From: Rhodococcus sp. Leaf278
GTDB lineage: Bacteria > Actinomycetota > Actinomycetes > Mycobacteriales > Mycobacteriaceae
Assembly: GCF_001426085.1 (NCBI RefSeq)
Contig: NZ_LMRR01000001.1
Span: 1,539-65,538, forward strand
Length of the DNA: 64,000 nucleotides
Direction of reading: 5' to 3'
Each line of letters opens with the position of its first letter. Position 1 is the first letter of the stretch. A program made the translations under genes and the position numbers. Below the pieces are notes generated by a model. It saw nothing but the letters and a program-made list of their open reading frames with translations. It was not told the DNA's origin and ran no database searches. Shown here one piece after another: positions 57,774 through 64,000 of the stretch.

Positions 57774-57920
57774 CTCGGCGTCGCGTTCGAGGGCTCAAAC
57801 AGTCGGTAGGTCCTTTTTGTCCGAAACTGTGGACCGGGCCGTATTCGGAACGTTATGTTTCTGCGGCCTGGTCACACTTGCGACTCAGGTCATGGCCACG
57901 CCCTCGAAAGGTTCTCCCTC

Positions 57921-58058
57921 ATGTTTCTTGATCTCATCCTCGGTCTGCTCGGCGGCGGCGAAGACGGCGGTGTCACGGACATCATCACCGGCGACCTGCT
58001 CGACGGGCTGCTCGAGGGACTTCTCGGCGACAGCACCGGCAGCTTCGGCTCCAGCTAG
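57921..58058 (+). CDS. Micropeptide 1 (45 aa), PorA/PorH-like
   Basis: A 45-residue acidic peptide without Cys, Lys, Arg or signal peptide. MFLDLILGLLGGG is followed by acidic amphipathic helix-like repeats of leucine (DLLDGLLEGLLGD) and ends in a Ser/Gly-rich tail STGSFGSS. It has the size and character of the corynebacterial channel peptides PorA (45 residues) and PorH (57), which end in similar Ser residues that carry mycolic acid. ATG 57921 has GAAAGG upstream; ATG 57855 in the same frame would give 67 residues. A strong terminator follows. Confidence 0.6.
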   Translation: MFLDLILGLLGGGEDGGVTDIITGDLLDGLLEGLLGDSTGSFGSS

Positions 58059-58072
58059 ATTCGGTACAGACC

Positions 58073-58110
58073 GGCCCCGCGTCTCTGATCAGAGGCGACG
58101 GGGCCTTTTC
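58073..58110 (+). terminator. Intrinsic terminator after micropeptide 1
   Basis: GGCCCCG pairs with CGGGGCC, with an inner CTCTGATCAGAG palindrome and mismatches between, followed by TTTTCTG. It lies 14 bases after the micropeptide 1 stop codon and may also serve the convergent pspC gene. Confidence 0.75.
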
Positions 58111-58126
58111 TGTGTCCGCCGCCGGA

Positions 58127-58333
58127 TCACGGCCGGCGCGGCATCAACATCAGCGCCGCAAGGTAGATCAGTACGACGGTGCCGCCGGTGAGGACTGCTC
58201 CGGCTACGGTGGCGAGCCGGACGATGTTGACGTCCCAGCCGAAATACTCGGCAATTCCGCCACACACACCTCCCACCATGTTCTGTGTACTCGACCGGGT
58301 GAATTCTCTGGGTGAACCGCTCTCGAATGTCAT
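58127..58333 (-). CDS. PspC-domain protein
   Basis: A 68-residue protein with a PspC domain. It shows the pattern MVGGVCGGIAEYFGWDVNIVRL and one membrane helix near the C-terminus. Members respond to envelope stress. It is alone between micropeptide 1 and PPK2 and on the opposite strand. GGAG lies 10 bases upstream of the ATG. Confidence 0.88.
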   Translation of the reverse strand: MTFESGSPREFTRSSTQNMVGGVCGGIAEYFGWDVNIVRLATVAGAVLTGGTVVLIYLAALMLMPRRP

Positions 58334-58603
58334 GGTGAAAAGTCTCCGTCATCAACGGCTTTCGGCGCATCGGGGGTTTCACCCATATCGACCCCGATAA
58401 ACGGACGGTCCGGCACACGCTGCTGGAACAATATCCTCGACTTTTCCGCGCCGAGGCCTGGACCGAAACCTTCGGTGAGGGCTACGGTCGCATTCGATCG
58501 GCCGTGCGGGCGTCGCCCCGGCCCGTCCCCCTTGCGGGCCGGGAGCGACGTGCAGCGGCCGAAGGCGTGCGGTGTTCACCGAATCGCCATGGATTGGTCA
58601 CCG

Positions 58604-59569
58604 ATGAGCACTAACTTTCGGCACATGACCGACAACGATCTCCGCAACGGTGAGGCTTCACGTACGAACCTGAGCGATCTGCTCGACATCACCAAGGCAG
58701 TTGATCTTGCCGACACATCGGGCTACACCGTCGACGACTCCGATGACGACGATCCGGTTCTGCTGACGGTCCCCGACGGGCACGTCGTCGATACCTGGCG
58801 GGAGAACTACCCGTACGACGAACGCATGACTCGGGCGGAGTACGACCTCGAGAAGCGACTGCTGCAGATCGAGCTTCTGAAGCTGCAGATGTGGACCAAG
58901 GACACCGGTCGACGCCACGTCATCATTTTCGAGGGCCGGGACGCCGCCGGTAAGGGTGGCACGATCAAGCGCTTCATGGAGCACCTGAACCCCCGCGGTG
59001 CCAGTGTCGTCGCCCTCGAGAAGCCGTCGGTCCGTGAGTCGACGGAGTGGTACTTCCAGCGCTACATCGCGCATCTGCCTGCCGCCGGCGAGATCGTCAT
59101 GTTCGACAGGTCCTGGTACAACCGGGCAGGTGTGGAACGCGTGATGGGCTTCTGCACAGACGAGCAACACGCCCAGTTCGTCCGGCAGGCTCCGTTGTTC
59201 GAGCAGATGCTCGTGGACGAGGGCATCAGCCTGACCAAGTTCTGGTTCTCGGTCTCGCAACACGAGCAGCGCACCCGCTTCGCTATTCGGCAGGTCGACC
59301 CGGTGCGGCAATGGAAACTTTCGCCCATGGACCTCGCATCGTTGGACAAATGGGATGCGTACACCGCGGCGAAGGAAGAGAACTTTCGCGCCACCGACAC
59401 CGACGTCGCACCGTGGACGATCGTCAAGAGCAACGACAAGAAGCGCGCCCGCATCAATGCAATGCGTTTTGTGCTCAACAAATTCGACTATGCCAACAAG
59501 GACCCCGAAATAGTCGGAGAAACAGACCCACTGCTTGTCGGTCGCGCCAAAGACGTGATCGGCGAATAG
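58604..59569 (+). CDS. ppk2: Polyphosphate kinase 2
   Basis: A 321-residue PPK2 enzyme that transfers phosphate between polyphosphate and nucleotides. Walker A is EGRDAAGKGG near residues 110-119; DRSWYNRAG is the Walker B/lid region. It belongs to the class I type with a roughly 80-residue N-terminal extension, Asp-rich. Start codons at 58604 and 58625 are both possible; neither has a strong ribosome binding site. In Corynebacterium glutamicum a PPK2 gene is next to the porA/porH peptide genes; here five small peptides surround it. Confidence 0.9.
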   Translation: MSTNFRHMTDNDLRNGEASRTNLSDLLDITKAVDLADTSGYTVDDSDDDDPVLLTVPDGHVVDTWRENYPYDERMTRAEYDLEKRLLQIELLKLQMWTKDTGRRHVIIFEGRDAAGKGGTIKRFMEHLNPRGASVVALEKPSVRESTEWYFQRYIAHLPAAGEIVMFDRSWYNRAGVERVMGFCTDEQHAQFVRQAPLFEQMLVDEGISLTKFWFSVSQHEQRTRFAIRQVDPVRQWKLSPMDLASLDKWDAYTAAKEENFRATDTDVAPWTIVKSNDKKRARINAMRFVLNKFDYANKDPEIVGETDPLLVGRAKDVIGE

Positions 59570-59732
59570 TTTTCGTCGACGATGCAGTGTGCTGGCCGGT
59601 AAGTAGTTGCGGTACCGACTCTTCGGCGTCTCGAGTTGGTACCGGGTACTGCACCGAAGATGTGTGTGCGGTAAGAACGAAGAAGGTCGTACTACCTACG
59701 GCTGTACGTACACACGAGCATCAGGAGTTCTC

Positions 59733-59846
59733 ATGGGTTCAGCAGCGCAGTTCTTCACCGACATCGCCACCGGAGTCTACGACGGCATCGTCGATGCAAT
59801 CGTCGACCAGATCGTCGGCGTGCTGACGTCCGGTAGCGCCGCTTAA
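59733..59846 (+). CDS. Micropeptide 2 (37 aa), PorA/PorH-like
   Basis: A 37-residue peptide with no Cys, Lys or Arg. A single amphipathic stretch (GVYDGIVDAIVDQIVGVL) has Asp every three to four residues, followed by TSGSAA. The start ATG 59733 has AGGAG six bases upstream; the longer in-frame reading upstream is Arg/Cys-rich and improbable. It follows the PPK2 gene by 163 bases, in the same orientation. Role inferred from context: outer-membrane (mycomembrane) channel peptide. Confidence 0.65.
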   Translation: MGSAAQFFTDIATGVYDGIVDAIVDQIVGVLTSGSAA

Positions 59847-59861
59847 GCAGTCGGATAATGT

Positions 59862-59916
59862 CGCGGTCGCCGTCGGGGGCGGCCGCGGCATCGGCGACAC
59901 CGTGACCGTTTTGTGA
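59862..59916 (+). terminator. Possible terminator after micropeptide 2
   Basis: CGGTCGCCG pairs with CGGCGACACCG (one bulge) across a 19-base GC-rich loop, followed by GTTTTG. It is a weak candidate for the end of the micropeptide 2 transcript. Confidence 0.35.
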
Positions 59917-60057
59917 TGGCTCACTAAGATTTTCGACTTTTAGTCACTAATGCGTATACAGAACGTAATCCGATCGGGTACAAATCTTCTTGCAGAGGTA
60001 ATCGAGTGACGACCGTCACGTTCGATCTGCATCCCCCTCTATCAAGGAGCCTGTCGC

Positions 60058-60132
60058 ATGTCCGCTGAACTCGGTGACCTCTTCGCAATTCTCCTCCAGC
60101 TCTTCTCGGGTATCAGTTCTTCTTCCGACTGA
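60058..60132 (+). CDS. Micropeptide 3 (24 aa)
   Basis: A 24-residue peptide starting at ATG 60058 with an excellent ribosome binding site, AAGGAG, eight bases upstream. It contains LFAILLQLFSGISSSSD: a short hydrophobic helix ending in four Ser. The sequence AILLQL is shared with micropeptide 4, so the two are paralogues. Too short for standard gene finders. Confidence 0.6.
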   Translation: MSAELGDLFAILLQLFSGISSSSD

Positions 60133-60256
60133 CATTCCTGGCTCCACGCCGTCGGCCCCTGGCCGTGACGCCCGATCGGAGCCGCTGTCTTTCGGACCCA
60201 CGTTCTTCCACGATGTTGTCGCAGCATCGAATCCCGCTTTCCTGAAGGAGTTTTCA

Positions 60257-60355
60257 ATGGAATTGCTCGCAATCCTGCTGCAGTTGCTCGCTCTCGGTAG
60301 CTCGGAGGGCAGCGGCTCGGGCGTAGTCGAAATCCCCGGCACGCTTCCCAGCTGA
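60257..60355 (+). CDS. Micropeptide 4 (32 aa)
   Basis: A 32-residue peptide with AAGGAG six bases before ATG 60257. The N-terminal MELLAILLQLLALGSS is a hydrophobic helix similar to micropeptide 3; a Gly/Ser-rich tail follows. It lies 124 bases after micropeptide 3 in the same direction and is directly followed by a strong terminator, so the two probably share one transcript. Confidence 0.6.
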   Translation: MELLAILLQLLALGSSEGSGSGVVEIPGTLPS

Positions 60356-60363
60356 ACCGCGAC

Positions 60364-60402
60364 CGAAAGCCGGGCCCGACATGCTGTCGGACCCGGCTTT
60401 CG
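60364..60402 (+). terminator. Strong intrinsic terminator after micropeptide 4
   Basis: An 18-base-pair stem (CGAAAGCCGGGCCCGACA with TGTCGGACCCGGCTTTCG, one C-A mismatch) around a three-base loop. It lies nine bases after the micropeptide 4 stop codon, and shows that the small frames 3 and 4 end a real transcript. Confidence 0.85.
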
Positions 60403-60525
60403 AGGTTTCGAAGTGTCATTCGTTCGACCGAAAAGCTCTGCATCAGTCGATGATTCGTCGCCGATCCGGTAGACCTGAATAGATCGCCGGTGCGTCGGGC
60501 ATCGACGGGAACTCCGGGGGGCATC

Positions 60526-60612
60526 ATGCTCGAATCCATCGTCGGCTTCATCAACAGTCAGCTGTTCTGGTTCAGCTGGTCTACGGGTAGCTTCCACCCG
60601 ATCATCCTCTAG
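60526..60612 (+). CDS. Micropeptide 5 (28 aa)
   Basis: A 28-residue peptide starting at ATG 60526 with GGGGGG upstream. It contains SIVGFINSQLFWFSWSTG, rich in aromatic residues, and ends HPIIL. Its stop codon is 34 bases before the hydrolase gene, so it may act as a leader or be translated with it. Less certain than micropeptides 1-4. Confidence 0.45.
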   Translation: MLESIVGFINSQLFWFSWSTGSFHPIIL

Positions 60613-60646
60613 TCGGCTGCACGGGCCCACGTCATAAGGTGGGCCG

Positions 60647-61480
60647 ATGCAGACGGTTCCTATTCAGATGCCCGACGGTTCGACGGTGCCGGTGACACTG
60701 TTTCCGGGCGAGGGTCGAGACGATGCGCCCGTCATCGTGATTCTGCCGGGTCTCGGGATCCCCGGCGGCTACTACCGGCTGTTTGCCGAGGCGCTCGTCG
60801 CGCGCGGCTTTCATGCTGCGATAGGCGATCTTCGCGGTCAGGGTGACAGTGAGCCGAAGCCGAGCTCGTCGAGCAGATACGGGTATCAGGAACTGGTGTC
60901 GGTCGACTTTCCCGCGATCTTCGAGGTGGTTCGGGAGCAGTTCCCGGAAGCGACCCCCTACCTTCTCGGTCACAGCATGGGTGGGCAGCTCGGGTCGATG
61001 TACGCCGCCCGTATCCGAGGCAGGCTCGGCGGATTGATTCTGGTGGCGTCCGGCTCGCCGTATCACCGTGGCTTCGGTACGACCCGCGGCGTCCCGCTGT
61101 ACGTGGGCGCTGCCGCTATGGCGATCACCAGTAGCATCGCCGGCTTCTGGCCGGGTGACCGAATCGGTATCGGCGGCTTCGGTCGTCAGTCACGCGTCCT
61201 CATCGACGATTGGTCCCGATTCGCACGCACCGGATCGATCGAGCCGGCGGGGGCGGACATGGACTACGAGGAACGTATGGGTCGGCTGACGCTTCCGGTG
61301 CTTGCGATCACCATCGAAGGTGACGACCTCGCACCGCGCGGGTCGATGGACAACCTCGTCCGCAAGCTCGTTCATGCTGACGTCACCTCGAAGCACGTGG
61401 ACGAGCCTCTCGGTCACAACGGCTGGATCCGTAACCCCACCGTGGTGGCCGACCTCGTGGCCGAGTGGATGCGCAGGTAG
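60647..61480 (+). CDS. Alpha/beta hydrolase, possible esterase
   Basis: A 277-residue cytoplasmic hydrolase. The nucleophile elbow is GHSMGG with Ser110, the oxyanion segment is LPGLGIPGGYYR, and the catalytic His is in PLGHNGW near the C-terminus. The cap region resembles YheT/monoglyceride-lipase-like proteins. The substrate is unknown. The ATG start is clear. It may share a transcript with micropeptide 5. Confidence 0.85.
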   Translation: MQTVPIQMPDGSTVPVTLFPGEGRDDAPVIVILPGLGIPGGYYRLFAEALVARGFHAAIGDLRGQGDSEPKPSSSSRYGYQELVSVDFPAIFEVVREQFPEATPYLLGHSMGGQLGSMYAARIRGRLGGLILVASGSPYHRGFGTTRGVPLYVGAAAMAITSSIAGFWPGDRIGIGGFGRQSRVLIDDWSRFARTGSIEPAGADMDYEERMGRLTLPVLAITIEGDDLAPRGSMDNLVRKLVHADVTSKHVDEPLGHNGWIRNPTVVADLVAEWMRR

Positions 61481-61600
61481 TCCACTTGAATTAACTTTCG
61501 GTTTTTCGCACACTATTCGTCATTTCAACATACTTCCGGTTCGTTTTGGTGTACAAAGCTTTTGAACCAACAATTGTTCGACGACGTTAGTGGGCACGAC

Positions 61601-62671
61601 ATGAACGGCGTGGGGGATTCGATTCGTCGACGAAGGGGTGGGGTCGGGTTCGCTCGTTCGACCGGACGCGGAATGGCAGTACTGTGCGCGGTTGCCTGCA
61701 TGACGGCTGCGATGCAGCCTCTCGCACTCGCCGCGCCTGTCGACTCGCTGCCGATTCCATCGACGGCGTCCTACGTGGTGCGCACCGAGGCTGCCGACGA
61801 CGTTGCCATGACCGCGTTCGTCCACTCGGCAGCGATGGATCGAACGATTCCGCTCAAGATTCTGCGTTCACCCGACCGGACGGCACCGAGCCCCACGCTG
61901 TATCTGCTCAACGGTGCGGGCGGCGGACTCGACGGAATGGACTGGTACACCCAAACCGATGTCGTGTCCTTCTTCGCCGACAAGAACGTCAACGTGGTGA
62001 CTCCGGTCGGTGGGGCGTACTCCTACTACACGGATTGGCAGCGCGACGATCCCGCACAGGGCCGTAACAAGTGGGCGACGTTCCTGGCAGACGAACTGCC
62101 CCCGCTCATCGATGACCTGCTGAAGACCAACGGTCGCAACGCAATTGCCGGTATCTCGATGGCGGCGACATCGGTGCTGAATCTGGCGATTCGGAATCCG
62201 GGGCTCTACAGGGCCGTCGGCTCGTACAGCGGCTGTGCTTCGACAACCGACCCGTTGGGCAAGGCGTACGTCAAGACCGTCGCGTCGTTGGCTCTCGGAA
62301 CCGACGTGACCAACATGTGGGGCCCCGACGGTGATCCCGACTGGATTCGCAACGACGCGGTCGTCAACGCCGAGAAGTTGCGCGGAACCGAGCTGTACAT
62401 CTCCAACGGCAGCGGTCTGGCGGGAGCATCGGACACTCTGGACGGGACCAATCCCAACGGACCGGGCTTCGTACTGCTCAACCAGATGATCGTGGGCGGC
62501 GCTATCGAGGTGGCAACGGGGGACTGCACGCGGCGTCTGCAGACTGCTCTCGGCCGCCTCGATATTCCGGCCCACTTCGAGCTCCGTGATCGGGGGACCC
62601 ATTCGTGGGGTTACTGGGAGACCGATCTGCACAACTCGTGGCCGATGTTCGAGGACGCTCTCGCCGGCTGA
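61601..62671 (+). CDS. Mycolyltransferase / antigen 85-like esterase
   Basis: A 356-residue exported protein. An Arg-rich N-terminus (DSIRRRRGG) and hydrophobic core (about residues 27-45) ending ALAAP form the signal peptide. The mature part is an esterase-D/antigen 85-like fold: YLLNGAGGGLDGMDW, nucleophile Ser186 in AIAGISMAA, and the His334 motif RGTHSWGYWETDL. Such enzymes transfer mycolic acids to trehalose, arabinogalactan or small proteins. ATG 61601 is chosen; TTG 61562 would add 13 residues. It is close to the micropeptides, which in corynebacteria are mycoloylated by such an enzyme (MytC). Confidence 0.88.
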   Translation: MNGVGDSIRRRRGGVGFARSTGRGMAVLCAVACMTAAMQPLALAAPVDSLPIPSTASYVVRTEAADDVAMTAFVHSAAMDRTIPLKILRSPDRTAPSPTLYLLNGAGGGLDGMDWYTQTDVVSFFADKNVNVVTPVGGAYSYYTDWQRDDPAQGRNKWATFLADELPPLIDDLLKTNGRNAIAGISMAATSVLNLAIRNPGLYRAVGSYSGCASTTDPLGKAYVKTVASLALGTDVTNMWGPDGDPDWIRNDAVVNAEKLRGTELYISNGSGLAGASDTLDGTNPNGPGFVLLNQMIVGGAIEVATGDCTRRLQTALGRLDIPAHFELRDRGTHSWGYWETDLHNSWPMFEDALAG

Positions 62672-62674
62672 CCG

Positions 62675-64000
62675 TCAGCTGCGAGCGAGGTGCCGCCACA
62701 GAAACTCGTAGGTCAACGCCGTCTTGAAGGCCAATTGCGCGTTGTCCGACGCCCCGCCGTGTCCGCCCTCGATGTTCTCGTAGTAGTTCACATCGTGACC
62801 GAGTTCGGCCAACCGAGCCGCCATCTTGCGAGCATGTCCGGGGTGGACCCGGTCGTCCCGCGTCGAGGTCGCGATCAGGATCGGTGGATACCGCCGCTCC
62901 GACGCGGCCACCACGTTCTGATAGGGGGAGTACTGCGAGATGAACTCCCACTCGTCGGGGTTGTCCGGATCGCCGTACTCGGCCACCCAGGACGCGCCTG
63001 CGAGCAGCAGGTGGTAACGCTTCATGTCCAACAGCGGTACCTGACATACCAACGCGCCGAACAGTTCCGGGTACTTCGTCACCATGATGCCCATCAACAG
63101 GCCGCCGTTGCTACCGCCCTGAGCTGCCAGCTGCTCGGTGGTGGTGATGCCCCGGGTGACGAGATCACGCGCCACCGCTGCGAAGTCCTCGTGCACCAGA
63201 TGACGTCCCGCACGCAGTACCTGGGTATGCCAGGACGGCCCGTACTCACCGCCGCCGCGGATGTTGGCGACGACGTAGGTGCCACCACGTTCGAGCCATG
63301 CTCGTCCGGTTGCGCCGCTGTAGCCGGGAGTCATCGAGATCTCGAAGCCGCCGTAGCCGTACAGCATCGTGGGGCCGGGACCGGCGTCGACGCGACGGAC
63401 GACGAAGTAGGGGATCTGTGTTCCGTCGTCCGAGCGGGCGAAGAACTGCTCCACCGTCATGCCGTCGGCGTCGAAGAACGCCGGGGTCTGCTTGAGGATC
63501 TCCAGTTCGGCCCCCACCGTGCCGAGCAGCAGTGTCGCCGGAGTGAGGTAGCCGGAGGACGACAGGAAGAACTCGTCGCCGTTCTCCTCGGCGTCCGTAC
63601 CGATGATCTCGGTGGACGTCAGGTCGGACAACCCGTCGACGGTGGTGGTGTCCCACTCCGTCGTGCGCGTTTTGCGCCCCTCCAGGTACGCAGAACGCGC
63701 ACGAGGGGTGAGGACGTGCAACTGCGTTCGTACGTCCTGCAGTGTCACCAGCAGCAGATGATTCTCGGTCCACGCGTACTGATGCAGGGATGTGTGCTCG
63801 TCCGGCGCGAACAACACCGTCAAAGATGTTGTACCGGAAATGAACTCGTCGAAGTCCGCAGCGAGCAGTGCGCCGGCCGGGTAAGTGGTGTCGCCGACGG
63901 TCCACGGCGTCATCGTCCGAACCAGCAGCCAGTTCTCGTGCACCGAGGTCGACGCGTCGGTGGGCGTCGGGATCAGGGTCAACGCGGACCCGCCGAGTAG
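62675..64000 (-). CDS. Prolyl oligopeptidase (N-terminus outside the window)
   Basis: The C-terminal 441 residues of a prolyl oligopeptidase-family serine peptidase (S9A). The nucleophile motif GGSNGGLLMG is clear, as are RGGGEYGPSWH, TSTRDDRVHPGHARK (catalytic Asp) and EGGHGGASD (catalytic His). The frame is open to the right edge; a TTG at 63982 is not a true start, as family members have about 650-720 residues with an N-terminal beta-propeller. It converges with the mycolyltransferase gene; only three bases separate the stop codons. Confidence 0.9.
   Translation of the reverse strand, partial: LLGGSALTLIPTPTDASTSVHENWLLVRTMTPWTVGDTTYPAGALLAADFDEFISGTTSLTVLFAPDEHTSLHQYAWTENHLLLVTLQDVRTQLHVLTPRARSAYLEGRKTRTTEWDTTTVDGLSDLTSTEIIGTDAEENGDEFFLSSSGYLTPATLLLGTVGAELEILKQTPAFFDADGMTVEQFFARSDDGTQIPYFVVRRVDAGPGPTMLYGYGGFEISMTPGYSGATGRAWLERGGTYVVANIRGGGEYGPSWHTQVLRAGRHLVHEDFAAVARDLVTRGITTTEQLAAQGGSNGGLLMGIMVTKYPELFGALVCQVPLLDMKRYHLLLAGASWVAEYGDPDNPDEWEFISQYSPYQNVVAASERRYPPILIATSTRDDRVHPGHARKMAARLAELGHDVNYYENIEGGHGGASDNAQLAFKTALTYEFLWRHLARS

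Noticed and set aside
57855..57920. 22-codon N-terminal extension of micropeptide 1
   Set aside because: It contains Cys, His and Arg unlike the rest of the peptide, and GAAAGG sits upstream of ATG 57921 instead; kept only as an alternative.
60007..60069. 20-codon frame from the GTG near 60007, overlapping micropeptide 3
   Set aside because: No ribosome binding site and no hydrophobic character; it runs over the ribosome binding site of the better-supported frame.

Overview
The window is high-GC actinobacterial DNA, most likely from a mycolic-acid-containing member of the Rhodococcus/Nocardia group. The case rests on gene content and order. Counterparts of the Mycobacterium tuberculosis run lpqL, thiD, xthA, Rv0428c-type GNAT, def, Rv0430, Rv0431, sodC, Rv0433, Rv0435c-type AAA ATPase, pssA, psd and groEL2 appear in the same relative order between 2 and 40 kb. 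The end of the window also carries a mycolyltransferase-like exported esterase. GTG and TTG starts and 1-4 base stop/start overlaps are frequent. I see no rRNA, tRNA, phage, transposase or CRISPR array.

Layout. 0.3-4.4 kb: ABC exporter pair, LpqL-like aminopeptidase lipoprotein, class III nucleotide cyclase. 4.3-13.9 kb: thiD, two small NATD1-like proteins, a membrane protein, xthA-GNAT-def (minus strand), then DUF3263, LytR_C, sodC, a YbdK-like carboxylate-amine ligase and a PAP2/Aur1-like membrane enzyme (plus strand). 13.9-20.3 kb: a six-gene Mrp Na+/H+ antiporter operon (fused MrpAB, C, D, E, F, G), apparently inserted into the conserved block. 20.5-27.5 kb: Nudix hydrolase, PEP-mutase-like protein, the psd-pssA-AAA ATPase operon, and small stress or membrane proteins. 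27.9-32.4 kb: five tightly overlapping genes: a response-regulator/thioredoxin-reductase fusion, a cNMP-domain histidine kinase, a UBP-type zinc finger, a DUF1801-like protein and a GOLPH3-like protein. 32.4-40.4 kb: DJ-1/PfpI protein, DoxX/HxlR divergent pair, BCCT transporter, Ser/Thr kinase, amino-acid permease, and groEL2 with two CIRCE operators. 40.5-48.1 kb: DUF3298 lipoprotein, hydrolase, an ADH-DUF59-amidohydrolase operon with a divergent AcoR/MimR-like activator, and a LigD-type polymerase domain. 48.1-56.3 kb: argG, a GntR-controlled aspartate/asparagine catabolic operon (aspA-ansP-asparaginase), MOSC protein, nicotinamidase and an unknown protein. 56.3-64 kb: zwf, PspC, PPK2, a chain of five very small hydrophobic or amphipathic peptides, an alpha/beta hydrolase, a mycolyltransferase-like protein and a truncated prolyl oligopeptidase.

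The most interesting stretch is 57.9-62.7 kb. Five micropeptides of 24-45 residues, without signal peptides or cysteines and mostly behind good ribosome binding sites, sit next to a PPK2 gene and a mycolyltransferase-like gene. This resembles the corynebacterial PorA/PorH locus, whose tiny O-mycoloylated peptides form outer-membrane channels. I infer that these encode a divergent set of mycomembrane channel or associated peptides. Second in interest is the REC-TrxR / cNMP-kinase / UBP zinc-finger operon, and third the monooxygenase-associated accessory operon (ADH, DUF59, amidohydrolase, activator) that has no monooxygenase genes.
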